From the NCBI GenBank assembly GCA_001898415.1, contig MKTU01000020.1, positions 45,179-109,178 on the forward strand: DNA of 64,000 bases. The letters run 5' to 3'. This document shows positions 35,056-48,214 of the stretch, one piece after another. The position numbers were made by a program, and so were the translations under genes. This DNA comes from Rhodanobacter sp. 67-28 (GTDB taxonomy: Bacteria > Pseudomonadota > Gammaproteobacteria > Xanthomonadales > Rhodanobacteraceae). Positions within the stretch are counted from its first letter, which is position 1; each line of letters opens with the position of its first letter. Below the pieces are notes generated by a model that was given only the letters and a program-made list of their open reading frames with translations, was not told the DNA's origin and made no database searches.

Positions 35056-35886
35056 TCAATGGAGGGTCCGGTGGCGAGTGATGGCTGTCGACAACGCCGC
35101 CAAAGAAGGAGGCAGTGTCAGGTACTCGTCGTCCAGCCGTGTGACTTCGTGCGCGAAGATGGTCGCCAGCGTGCTCATGGGAAGATCGGCCGGTCGTGCC
35201 ATGCCGCGGATCGTCCAGCGTTCCACCGTCGCACGCTGCGCGAAGCTGGTCACCGCACAGGCGAACACATTCCCCAGCCGCGTCGCCTCCGTCCCACCTT
35301 GCTGGTGGGTGGTCGCCAGCGAGCGCATCGCCAAGTGCGTCACATACATCACCTGGTTCACGCTGTGCCGCGTCAGGGCTTGGCGCAAACCGTCCGTCGC
35401 TAGGCTCGCCCATGCCGGGTTGTAACCCGACTTGGCCAAGATCCATTGCGCATGCTGGATTGCTTCGGCCAGTGCCAGATCTTCCCAAAGGGCCAGCAAG
35501 GTCTGCATGGCGTCTTCAGTGGGCTCGATGTCCTTGAAAAGTGCCTTTACGACGTCGTGCTGACGCGAGCAGTCCCGTGGCGCCCAGCGGATCCGCCATG
35601 CCACGCTGTCGAAGCTGTAGCGCGTCCAATCACGTGCCAACAACCAGTCGTCAGCATGGGATGGCGACAGCTCTGGCTCGATGACCCCCAAGGCTTGCAA
35701 GGCGAGGAGAACGCGCTGCGAATAGTGGTCGTGCGGCGCCAGCGGCAGCCGCAGCGCATCCAGGGGGAGCAGCCGCGTCAGTGAAACGTCGGCGGCCACG
35801 CGCACGGCCGCCGAGAAATAGAGGTTGGCGGTCAAGTCACTCGAATTCACTTCACACCTTCTGCAGGTTGAGATGCGGCTGTCCAT
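35056..35886 (-). CDS. Hypothetical protein, transposon cargo
   Basis: 276 residues, soluble, mostly helical, no signal peptide or membrane span. Contains a short N-terminal Cys pair (STCRRCEV), several Trp-rich helices (DDWLLARDWTRYSF, SVAWRIRWAPRDC) and a His/Gln patch. I recognise no family. It is divergent from the XRE regulator gene, with 88 bp between, and 48 bp upstream of the BPSL0761-type gene, so the XRE protein may regulate it. Confidence 0.65.
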   Translation of the reverse strand: MDSRISTCRRCEVNSSDLTANLYFSAAVRVAADVSLTRLLPLDALRLPLAPHDHYSQRVLLALQALGVIEPELSPSHADDWLLARDWTRYSFDSVAWRIRWAPRDCSRQHDVVKALFKDIEPTEDAMQTLLALWEDLALAEAIQHAQWILAKSGYNPAWASLATDGLRQALTRHSVNQVMYVTHLAMRSLATTHQQGGTEATRLGNVFACAVTSFAQRATVERWTIRGMARPADLPMSTLATIFAHEVTRLDDEYLTLPPSLAALSTAITRHRTLH

Positions 35887-35974
35887 GCCATCGGGATGCG
35901 AGGCGGCGATATTAAGGAACTCTTAGTATGCAGGCAAACCGTCGCCGCCGAAGCTGCTGTGGGTCGCAGCAGGA

Positions 35975-36307
35975 ATGGGTCGACGGGTGGCACGCGGAGG
36001 CAAAAAAGAAGCGGTCATCGCAGCGCGCCTGCGAGCGGCCAGATTGGAAGCGGGCCTGTCTCAGCGTGAGCTGGGCGTGCAGGCTGGCATGGATCCGTCG
36101 GTAGCCTCGCCGCGAATCAACCAGTACGAGCGCGGCAAGCACACCCCTGATACCGGCACGCTGCATCGACTGGGCCAGGTGCTGGGCGTCCCTGTTCCCT
36201 ACTTCTTGGCCGACGACGATGATCTGGCCATGCTGATCGTCGCGTACCACCGCATGTCGGCGGCACCACGCCGACGCCTGCTCGCGTTGGCGTCACGCTC
36301 GGAATAG
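35975..36307 (+). CDS. XRE-family HTH regulator
   Basis: 110 residues: Cro/C1-type helix-turn-helix (about 14-78) with LRAARLEAGLSQRELGVQAG, INQYERGKHTPDTGTLHRLGQVLGVPVPYFLAD, then a short helical tail. DNA-binding repressor, target unknown; divergent from the unknown gene at 35056-35886 and convergent with chrA, whose stop is 57 bp away. Confidence 0.85.
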   Translation: MGRRVARGGKKEAVIAARLRAARLEAGLSQRELGVQAGMDPSVASPRINQYERGKHTPDTGTLHRLGQVLGVPVPYFLADDDDLAMLIVAYHRMSAAPRRRLLALASRSE

Positions 36308-36364
36308 ACCAGACCGCACTACAGTGCACGGTAGATCCAAGCGCGTTGCTGGCCCGGCTCCGTT

Positions 36365-37813
36365 TCAGAGCCACCCCAGCAGATGGATGGCGATGCCCGC
36401 CGCGCAACAGACGCCCAGCGTCGTCATCATCCCGAACTTGAGCCGGAACAGCATGATCGCGGCTACCGCCGACAGCAGCAGCGACCAGCGGTCGAGACTC
36501 GACCAGTCCGGAATCTGCAGGGTCAGCGCATGGATGTGCCGGGCTTCGACCCGGGCGAACAGCGTGTGCAGACCGAACCAGACAGCAAGGTTGAGGATCA
36601 CGCCGACCACGGCAGCCGTGATAGTGGTCAGGACGGCGCTGAGCGCCTTGTTGTTGCGCAGGGCCTCCATGTAGGGCGCGCCCACGAAGATGATCAGGAA
36701 CGATGGGGCGAAGGTCACCCACTTCGCCAGCAGTCCGCCCAAGGTGCCGGCGACGACCGGCGACAGCATGCCAGGGTGGCGATAGGCCGCCATGAACCCG
36801 ACGAACTGCACCACGCTGATCAGTGGGCCGGGCGTGGTTTCCGCCATGCCCAGTCCGGCGAGCATTTCGCCGGGGGCGAGCCAGTGGTAGTGCTCGACCG
36901 CTTGCTGGGCCATGTACGCGAGGATCGCGTACGCGCCGCCGAACGTCACCGTCGACATCTTGGTGAAGAAGAACGCAATCTTGGTGAAGGCGTTGTCCGG
37001 GCCGGCGGTCAAGGCGAGGACGACGAGCGGCGTCAGCCAGACAATCAGGCACACCGCCAGGACCTTGAGTATCCGGCGATGATCCGGCCTGACGTGCGGC
37101 GGAATCTCCTGCGCGAACGCGGCGTCGATCGCCGGCAGCGGCCCGTCCTCCACTGCGCCTGCTCCGCCGTGACCCGCACCGCCCTGCAGTCCTGGCACGC
37201 CCATCGCATTGCCGAGCCAACCGATCACGCCGGCGGCAAGAATGATCAGCGGGAATGGCGCCTCAAGAAAGAAGATCGCGATGAACGACAGCGTGGCCAC
37301 CGCCACGAGCGCCCGGCTTTTGAGTGCGCGGCGTCCAACCCGAAACACCGCTTCCAGCACCACCGCCAGTACCGCGGCCTTCAGGCCGAAGAACAGCGCC
37401 TGGACGATGCCAACATTGCCGTAGCTCGCGTAGATCCAGCTCAGTACCCCCAGCGCCAACAACCCAGGCACCACGAACAGGATGCCGGCGACCAGGCCGC
37501 CCCGGATCCGGTGCAGCAACCAGCCGACGTAGACCGCGAGCTTGTGCGCTTCGGGTCCCGGCAGGAGGGTGCAGTAATTGAGCGCATGCAGGAACCGCGT
37601 CTCGCTGATCCAGCGCTTCTCCTCGACCAGGATGCGATGCATCACCGCGATCTGGCCGGCCGGGCCACCGAAACTCAGCGCGGCCACGCGGACCCAGACC
37701 CAGAACGCCTCGCGAAACGATACTCCGTGGCGGAGGTAAGGAGGCACCGAGGTGGCGACAGCTTCTGTCCCAGGCTGCCCGGTGATTTTCGTGGGGTGCT
37801 TTGGTGGGGTCAT
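36365..37813 (-). CDS. chrA: ChrA, chromate efflux transporter
   Basis: 482-residue long-chain (two-domain) CHR transporter that exports chromate. Both halves carry the family motif: FGGPAGQIAVMH in the N-terminal domain and FGGAYAILAYMAQ in the C-terminal domain, with EETTPGP-like AETTPGPLISVVQFVGF. About ten to twelve helices. ATG 37813 is preferred to the in-frame start at 37867. Last gene on this strand after chrB and the DUF1259 gene, separated from the latter by a remnant. Confidence 0.94.
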   Translation of the reverse strand: MTPPKHPTKITGQPGTEAVATSVPPYLRHGVSFREAFWVWVRVAALSFGGPAGQIAVMHRILVEEKRWISETRFLHALNYCTLLPGPEAHKLAVYVGWLLHRIRGGLVAGILFVVPGLLALGVLSWIYASYGNVGIVQALFFGLKAAVLAVVLEAVFRVGRRALKSRALVAVATLSFIAIFFLEAPFPLIILAAGVIGWLGNAMGVPGLQGGAGHGGAGAVEDGPLPAIDAAFAQEIPPHVRPDHRRILKVLAVCLIVWLTPLVVLALTAGPDNAFTKIAFFFTKMSTVTFGGAYAILAYMAQQAVEHYHWLAPGEMLAGLGMAETTPGPLISVVQFVGFMAAYRHPGMLSPVVAGTLGGLLAKWVTFAPSFLIIFVGAPYMEALRNNKALSAVLTTITAAVVGVILNLAVWFGLHTLFARVEARHIHALTLQIPDWSSLDRWSLLLSAVAAIMLFRLKFGMMTTLGVCCAAGIAIHLLGWL

Positions 37814-37841
37814 TCGCGCAAGTCTCAGCGAAGTTTTGCCG

Positions 37842-38054
37842 TCACGACGTTCGCCAACGGAGCGCACACGTATACGGGTCGGTGATGGAAGCTTCCCGCC
37901 GCGGTTGAGTCGCGCCCGGCTGCAGCCGCGCCTTGACGCCGATGTGGCCGACGGTGGAGTCGTGTTGCGCCAGCGACGCGATTTTCAAATCGGGGTTGAA
38001 GGCATAGCTCGCCTTGAGCACATAGAGGCCCTGGATAAAATGCCCTTGTGGCAA
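37842..38054 (-). pseudogene. Possible remnant of an outer-membrane beta-barrel gene
   Basis: A 70-codon frame between DUF1259 and chrA reads FIQGLYVLKASYAFNPDLKI and GHIGVKARLQ. That resembles the last strands of barrel proteins with alternating polar/hydrophobic residues (xYxFxPDLxLxxxxQYD, NxGxNARLxW). The terminal part is lost and the tail is out of character. Probably a decayed gene fragment; similarity judged by eye only. Confidence 0.3.
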
Positions 38055-38077
38055 GAGGCTAAAGTCGGTTTCGTTGC

Positions 38078-39010
38078 TCAGCTTGATTGCTTCGCGTTGG
38101 CAGCCTGGGCGTCAAGTGCCGCACGGAACCCGCGCGCGAGGTCAGCGGCCTTGCCCTTGCCCAAGAAGTGAGTGAAGTAGTAGTTCGGGCTCTCGCCCAT
38201 CATGTGGTTGTGCAGGGCCACGATGTGGATGCCGGCCTTGCGCAGCGCTTGCAGCACCGGGCGCACTTCATCGGCGCGCATGATGAAATCGCCGTCGATG
38301 GAGGCCAGGTTGTCGCTGCCGCTGAACGCGGCCCAGGTCGTCAGGCCCATGGAGGCACCGAGGGGATGGCCACGCATCCGGCCCTCGCGGGCGATGGTGA
38401 CCTTGGCCACACCGTCGGTGACCGGTGCGGGGCGCCCGATGATCGTGGCTATCGACGCCGCGCTCAGCTTGCCAGGGGACGGCGTGGCACCGCCAAACCC
38501 GTCCGCCGGCTGGGCGTGCGCAGCGCGCACGGCTTTTATCGCATCCCACACCGCTCTGACGCCGGCAGCCAACTGCGTCGGCGAGCCCTCGCCACCGAGG
38601 TGCATGAAGTACACCTTCGGCTGATCGTAGAAGAAGTGGTTGTGCAGCCCGGTGACGCTCAGACCATGCGCGAACGCGGCGTCCATGGCGGCATCGACCT
38701 CATCCTGGAAGACGACGGTGTCCCCCATGACCATGGCCTGATCACCCATCGTGGTGAAGGACGCCCAGGAGCCGAGGCCGGCGGCCGGCGACAGGCGCAT
38801 GCCGTCGACGGTGACTGGCACATCCGAGCGACTCCAGCCGATCTTGATGGCGCCATCGGGCTGGGCCTTAGCGTCGGCGCCGGCAGCCTTGCCGATCACG
38901 GCAGGATCCAAAGTCGCGGCGACGGAGGGCAAGGCCGCAGTGGCCAAGCTGAGCGCGACCAGCGCGAGACAAAGCGGGCGCAGGCAGACACGGAAACTAC
39001 GAACGTTCAT
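38078..39010 (-). CDS. DUF1259 (LppY/LpqO-type) secreted protein
   Basis: 310 residues with a signal peptide (about 1-32, ending SVAAT) and two DUF1259 repeats. Each repeat has an LHNHFF or LHNHMM motif followed by YFMHLGG / YFTHFLG, so two His clusters are candidate metal sites. Its start overlaps the chrB stop by 4 bp (ATGA), so it belongs to the chr operon. Family known only as a domain of unknown function, recurrent in chromate clusters. Confidence 0.88.
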   Translation of the reverse strand: MNVRSFRVCLRPLCLALVALSLATAALPSVAATLDPAVIGKAAGADAKAQPDGAIKIGWSRSDVPVTVDGMRLSPAAGLGSWASFTTMGDQAMVMGDTVVFQDEVDAAMDAAFAHGLSVTGLHNHFFYDQPKVYFMHLGGEGSPTQLAAGVRAVWDAIKAVRAAHAQPADGFGGATPSPGKLSAASIATIIGRPAPVTDGVAKVTIAREGRMRGHPLGASMGLTTWAAFSGSDNLASIDGDFIMRADEVRPVLQALRKAGIHIVALHNHMMGESPNYYFTHFLGKGKAADLARGFRAALDAQAANAKQSS

Positions 39011-39975
39011 GGCGATTCTCCCGGTGGGTCGAGGTACGCGGCGTACAAACAGTCGAGCACGGTGGTCATGTCCTGCAGCAGGCCATCGTCGTCATCACCA
39101 CGACGCGCCCGCGCACCGGCCATCACGCTGGCAAAGCCGGCGGCATCGGCGACCGGCACACCACCAATGTCGAGGTAGTGGATCAACCGCCCCAGGCGGA
39201 TCAGGCCGGCATTGCGATCCAGGTCAAAACTGGTCGCGAGGACTTCGAAACTCACCCGCGCGCCGACATGGGTGAACGTGGCACCGTCGAAGTCGAAACC
39301 CAGGGCATCCGTCGGACAATCCGCAGGCTTGTCCAACCAGAGAAAGCGGGCTTGCGGATCGATGAAACGCCGGATCAGCCAGGCCGAAGCCACCCGGTCG
39401 ATCCACAGGTGCTTGCGGGTGGCCCAGAGGCGACCGCGGTGTTCGGCATTTCTGCGGGCAATCAAGCCATGCGCGGCGTGGGGCTCATCCTGCGCGAACT
39501 GGCCATTGAGCGTCTGCTCGGCATCGCGCAAGGCGCTTTCGGCGTCGTCCCGCGCAGTCCCGGGGAAGAAATCGATGGCAACGATGCCCTCCAATCCCCG
39601 GCGAGCCGCCGCCAGCCGTCGGCGTGCTTCACTCTCTGTCAGGCCGGGCAGCTCGGCAATCACCGCGACCAGCTGTTCCAGCCATTCGGCGTAGAGCGTC
39701 GATCGGTCAAACACCGCTCGCAACTGTGCTTCCTGTGTGGCATCCGTCGCATGGAACGGCACGATCTGCGCGGTACCACCGGTATCTATGACCCCCCCTG
39801 CCTGGGCCTGGAACAGATCCTGAGCCGATGCGTTGTCCGGCAGGACGTACACCCCATCACGCAGCGCTTCGGCGCCGGCCCCCTTGAGTGCCCGCCACAG
39901 GCGCATACGCGGTGTCTGACTGCGCCCGGGCAGTGAGACCACCAGCATCAGCCAAGTCGTAGGATTCGTAGTCAT
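39007..39975 (-). CDS. chrB: ChrB, chromate resistance regulator
   Basis: 322 residues. N-terminal ChrB domain (about 8-160, WLMLVVSLPGRSQTPRMRLWRALKGAGAEAL) with basic DNA-binding character, and a C-terminal ChrB/chromate-responsive domain (WATRKHLWIDRVASAWLIRRFIDPQARFLW). ChrB proteins are chromate sensors that control chrA. ATG 39975 directly abuts a perfect palindrome, consistent with autoregulation. Divergent from the MFS gene. Confidence 0.93.
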   Translation of the reverse strand: MTTNPTTWLMLVVSLPGRSQTPRMRLWRALKGAGAEALRDGVYVLPDNASAQDLFQAQAGGVIDTGGTAQIVPFHATDATQEAQLRAVFDRSTLYAEWLEQLVAVIAELPGLTESEARRRLAAARRGLEGIVAIDFFPGTARDDAESALRDAEQTLNGQFAQDEPHAAHGLIARRNAEHRGRLWATRKHLWIDRVASAWLIRRFIDPQARFLWLDKPADCPTDALGFDFDGATFTHVGARVSFEVLATSFDLDRNAGLIRLGRLIHYLDIGGVPVADAAGFASVMAGARARRGDDDDGLLQDMTTVLDCLYAAYLDPPGESP

Positions 39976-39995
39976 TATGTAGCGTATGCTACATA
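39976..39995. promoter_or_regulatory. Palindromic operator between chrB and the MFS gene
   Basis: TATGTAGC-GTAT-GCTACATA, 8-bp perfect arms with a 4-bp spacer, immediately upstream of chrB in the 57-bp divergent gap. Likely the ChrB (or chromate-responsive) operator controlling both directions; a -10-like TAATAA lies at 40000-40005 toward the MFS gene. Confidence 0.75.
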
Positions 39996-40032
39996 GCAGT
40001 AATAAACTCTACAAGAGCACTGAGCGCACCCG

Positions 40033-41253
40033 ATGAATCTGGTGGCCACATCCTCGCAGCGGACATTCGATCCGTTGCCTTGCCTGTTTGCCGCCCGCGC
40101 GTTGCGCGATTTCGGCGACAGTTTCGTGGCGATCCTGTTGCCGGCCTATCTGCTGGCATTGGGCTTCACGCCACTGGCGGTCGGTGTGCTCGCCACCGCA
40201 TCGTTGCTCGGCTCGGCCTGCCTGACCCTAGGGGCCGGATGGCTGGGCGCGCGCTGTGGACACCGTCGGCTTTTGCTGCTCGCCGCCGGATTGATGGTCG
40301 CCAGCGGGCTGGCGTTCGCCGCCTTCCGTGATTACGCCGTGCTGCTAGTGGTCGCTTTCGTCGGCACGATCAATCCGTCCGCTGGCAACGTCAGCGTGTT
40401 CGTACCGCTGGAACACGCCGCACTGGCACGCGAAGCCGGCGATCAGAATCGCACCCGGATGTTCGCGCGCTACAGCTTGGCCGGCGCACTCGCCGCCGCC
40501 TTGGGCTCCCTGATCGCCGGCGCCCCTGAACTGACAGCACCGCTCGGCGTGAACCGCTTGACCGCGATGCGGGCGATGTTCGTGCTGTATGCGTTGTTGG
40601 GCGTGGTAGGACGATACCTCTACACACGTCTCCCCCGGCATGCCGTCGACGGCAAGGTCGCCCGGACGAGCACACTCGGTCCTTCGCGCGGCATCGTCAT
40701 GAGACTCGCGGCCCTGTTCAGCCTGGATGCGTTCGCTGGCGGATTCGTCGTGCAGTCGCTGCTCGCCCTGTGGTTGTTCCAGCGGTTCCATCTCTCGTTG
40801 ACGGCAGCCGGCGCGTTCTTCTTCGGGACGGGGTTGCTGGCCGCGCTGTCGTACCCGGTGGCTGCGCAACTGTCGCGACGCGTCGGCCTGGTCAACACGA
40901 TGGTGTTCACGCACATCCCCTCCAGCATCGCACTGATGCTCGCGGCGTTCGCCCCGTCGTTGACGTCGGCGTTGGCATGGCTATTGGTACGCGCCGCGCT
41001 GTCACAGATGGACGTGCCGACGCGCTCGTCCTACGTGATGGCCGTGGTAACCGAACCGGAGCGCAGCGCCGCCGCCAGCGTCACGTCGGTGCCGCGCAGC
41101 CTGGCTTCCTCCGCGAGCCCTGCGTTGGCGGGCGCACTGTTCGCCGCATCCTCTTTCGCGTGGCCGCTGGTGATCTGTGGCTCGCTCAAGATCCTGTACG
41201 ACCTGCTGCTCCTAGCGCAGTTCCGACACCTCAGGCCACCGGAAGAACAGTGA
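40033..41253 (+). CDS. MFS transporter in the chromate cluster
   Basis: 406-residue major facilitator with twelve helices; the loop 2-3 motif is GAGWLGARCGHRRLL. Two similar six-helix halves. It is divergent from chrB across the shared palindrome, so probably chromate-induced. Some chr clusters carry an MFS gene (often called chrC or unnamed) of unproven substrate. ATG 40033. Confidence 0.85.
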   Translation: MNLVATSSQRTFDPLPCLFAARALRDFGDSFVAILLPAYLLALGFTPLAVGVLATASLLGSACLTLGAGWLGARCGHRRLLLLAAGLMVASGLAFAAFRDYAVLLVVAFVGTINPSAGNVSVFVPLEHAALAREAGDQNRTRMFARYSLAGALAAALGSLIAGAPELTAPLGVNRLTAMRAMFVLYALLGVVGRYLYTRLPRHAVDGKVARTSTLGPSRGIVMRLAALFSLDAFAGGFVVQSLLALWLFQRFHLSLTAAGAFFFGTGLLAALSYPVAAQLSRRVGLVNTMVFTHIPSSIALMLAAFAPSLTSALAWLLVRAALSQMDVPTRSSYVMAVVTEPERSAAASVTSVPRSLASSASPALAGALFAASSFAWPLVICGSLKILYDLLLLAQFRHLRPPEEQ

Positions 41254-41303
41254 CGTCACGACGGCGCGCGTAGGATGCGTGCTTTGGACACGAATGCCGA
41301 CAC

Positions 41304-42335
41304 ATGAAACTCAGGGCAGGTCGCATCTTCAATCGAGGTCCGATGGCCCTGGTTGCCGTCATGGCACTGTTCGTGGCCACGCCCGCGTGCAGCGGCGCGA
41401 GCGATCCGGCCAGTCGGCTGCCGTTGACCACACTCGCGGATGTGCCGTTGCCCGGCAGAGCGACACGCTGGGACTACGCCAGTCTCGACGCGCGGAACCA
41501 TCATCTTTTCCTCGCACACCTCGGCGACAGCGCCGTTGTCGTGTTCGACACCGCCAAGCGCAAGGTGATGGCGACCGTTCCCGATGTCAGCCACGTCCAC
41601 GGCGTGCTTTACGTGCCCCAACTGGATCGGGTGTACGCCTCGGCAACCGGTACCAATGAAGTGATCGCGATCGACGCCAGGACCTTCAAGATCATCGCAC
41701 GCACTCACGCTGGGGATTATCCGGACGGCATGGCCTATGCGCCCGACGTGCACAAGCTGTATGTCTCCGACGAGCACGGCGAGACTGACACCGTGATCGA
41801 CGTGCGATCGAACAGCCGAGTGGCCACGATCCCGTTGGGCGGCGAGGTGGGCAACGCCCAGTACGACCCAACGAGCAAGCATATCTTTGCCAACGTGCAG
41901 ACCCGCGGGCAGCTGATGGAAATCGACCCGGGCACCGACAAGGTGATCAGCCGGATCGACCTGCTTGGTGCCAAGGGCAATCATGGCCTCTACATCGATG
42001 CCGCCTCCCGGTTGGCTTTCATCGCCTGCGAGGACAACGCCACGCTGCTGGTGTTGGACCTGCACACGCACCATGTACTGGCGTCCTTCGCCGTGGGCGG
42101 CGGACCCGACGTGCTCGCGTTCGACCCTTCGCTGGGCTGGCTTTACGTGGCCAGCGAATCCGGCGTGGTGTCACTGTTCGAGGTGAAGGGACAGAACGTG
42201 CGCGAGCTCGGTCGCGCGATGCTGGGGCCCAACGCGCACGTAGTAGCGGTAGACCCGGACATGCACCGTGCCTATTTTCCGCTGAAGGACGTTCAGGGCC
42301 ATCCGGTACTGCGCATCATGCAGCCTCGCTCCTGA
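41304..42335 (+). CDS. YncE-type beta-propeller secreted protein
   Basis: 343 residues: N-terminal export signal (about 1-32, ending ATPACSG, possibly a lipoprotein although the lipobox is atypical) and a seven-bladed propeller of YVTN/YncE repeats (WDYASLDARNHHLFLAHLGDS, GVLYVPQLDRVYASATGTNEV, YVSDEHGETDTVIDVRS). Exported binding or scaffold protein. It follows the MFS gene by 50 bp in the same direction, probably one operon. Its 3' end faces the CNNM gene, 26 bp away. Confidence 0.85.
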   Translation: MKLRAGRIFNRGPMALVAVMALFVATPACSGASDPASRLPLTTLADVPLPGRATRWDYASLDARNHHLFLAHLGDSAVVVFDTAKRKVMATVPDVSHVHGVLYVPQLDRVYASATGTNEVIAIDARTFKIIARTHAGDYPDGMAYAPDVHKLYVSDEHGETDTVIDVRSNSRVATIPLGGEVGNAQYDPTSKHIFANVQTRGQLMEIDPGTDKVISRIDLLGAKGNHGLYIDAASRLAFIACEDNATLLVLDLHTHHVLASFAVGGGPDVLAFDPSLGWLYVASESGVVSLFEVKGQNVRELGRAMLGPNAHVVAVDPDMHRAYFPLKDVQGHPVLRIMQPRS

Positions 42336-42361
42336 CCCAGCCCGGCAAGAGGTTGCGCCGC

Positions 42362-43696
42362 TCAGCCGGTCTGCTCTCCGAAGCTATCGTCCGTTGGCGC
42401 GGGCAGCCGCGAAGCCATGATCTTGTCGATGCGACGCCCATCGGTATCGACGATCTCGAAGCGCCAGCCCTCGTACTCGAAAGACTCGCCCACTTGGGGG
42501 AGGTGCTGGAATTGGAACAGCGCAAAGCCTGCGATCGTGTGGTAGCCGTCCTCCGCAACCCGTCGGCGCAGATCGAGCCGCTCGAAGACCTCGATCGCGG
42601 ACGTCATGCCGTCGATGAGAACGCTGCCGTCCTCACGCTCGACGATGTCGGGCGCCTCGTCTTCGGCGTCCGGCAAGTGGCCGGCAATGGCCTCCAGCAG
42701 GTCGGTCTGGGTGACGATGCCCTCCAGTACGCCGTATTCGTTCAGCACCATGGCCATGCGCACCGGCGTGGTGTGGAAGCGTTCGAGCAACCTGAAGATT
42801 GGCGTGCCTTCCGGGATCACCAGTGGCTGGCGGATGGTCGCCAGCGGGTCGGGCCGCTGACCGTCAAGCACTTGGTGCAGTAGATCGTGCTTCACGATCA
42901 TGCCCAACGGCTCGTCGATGCCGTCACGTCCGACCAGGATCTGGTCATGGGGGCACGCACGGACGGCGGCAAGGATCTCGTCCGGCGGATCGCCCGCATC
43001 GACCCAGTCGATTTCGGTTCGCGGCGTCATGATGTCGCCGACCGGGCGGTCGCCCAAGTTGAACACGCGCTCGACCACTTCCTGCTGCGCCCGCTGCAGC
43101 AGACCCGCTTCTCGGCTGGCGGAGATCAACAACTTCAGCTCTTCGGCCGAGTGCAGCGATTCCTCACCCGTCCCCGGCTTCAGTCCGAACAACCGCAACA
43201 CGAGGTTGCCCAAGCCGTTGAGCAGCAGGATCGCCGGCTTGAACGCGAACAGGAACAATCCCAGCGGGTGCACGACCCAGAGCGCCGTGTTTTCGCTGCG
43301 TTGCAGGGCCAGGCTCTTGGGCGCCAGCTCGCCCAGCACGATATGCAGGGCGGTGATCAGGCTGAAGGCGATCGCCACGGCGATGGCATGCGAGCTGGCC
43401 ACCGCGAACGAGCCCGCCCACCCGGCGAGCAAGGGCTCAACCAGGTGTGAAAGCGCCGGCTCGCCGATCCAGCCCAGCGCCAGCGACGACAGCGTGATGC
43501 CGAGCTGCGTGGCCGCCAGGCTCGCGTCTAGGTGGTCGACCGTACGCAGCAGCGCCTTTGCGTTCATGCGCCCGCTGGCGACCAGTTCGGCCACCCGGCT
43601 GCGCCGCACGGCGACGAGCGAGAACTCCGCGGCCACGAAGAATCCGTTGGCCGCCACCAGCACCAATACCGCGAACACACCGATCAGATCAGACAC
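42362..43696 (-). CDS. CNNM/CorC-family (HlyC-type) membrane protein
   Basis: 444 residues: DUF21 membrane domain (about 1-200; FFVAAEFSLVAVRRSRV, ATQLGITLSSLALGWIGEPAL), two CBS domains (about 215-340; VGDIMTPRTEIDWVD, EGIVTQTDLLEAI) and the C-terminal CorC/HlyC domain (about 350-435). Members transport or regulate Mg/Co. GTG 43696 is the start, with GGAA upstream. It lies 110 bp downstream of czcA on the same strand. Confidence 0.9.
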   Translation of the reverse strand: MSDLIGVFAVLVLVAANGFFVAAEFSLVAVRRSRVAELVASGRMNAKALLRTVDHLDASLAATQLGITLSSLALGWIGEPALSHLVEPLLAGWAGSFAVASSHAIAVAIAFSLITALHIVLGELAPKSLALQRSENTALWVVHPLGLFLFAFKPAILLLNGLGNLVLRLFGLKPGTGEESLHSAEELKLLISASREAGLLQRAQQEVVERVFNLGDRPVGDIMTPRTEIDWVDAGDPPDEILAAVRACPHDQILVGRDGIDEPLGMIVKHDLLHQVLDGQRPDPLATIRQPLVIPEGTPIFRLLERFHTTPVRMAMVLNEYGVLEGIVTQTDLLEAIAGHLPDAEDEAPDIVEREDGSVLIDGMTSAIEVFERLDLRRRVAEDGYHTIAGFALFQFQHLPQVGESFEYEGWRFEIVDTDGRRIDKIMASRLPAPTDDSFGEQTG

Positions 43697-43806
43697 TGTT
43701 TGGTTCCATGGATGCGCGAGTTTGCAGTGGGGTGGCGGCCTTCGGATCGTCGTACCTGAGTCGTGACATCGGTCCTGACGGCTGGCCGATGCCGCGTCTC
43801 AGCGTC

Positions 43807-48210
<4,404 letters not shown>

Positions 48211-48214
<4 letters not shown>

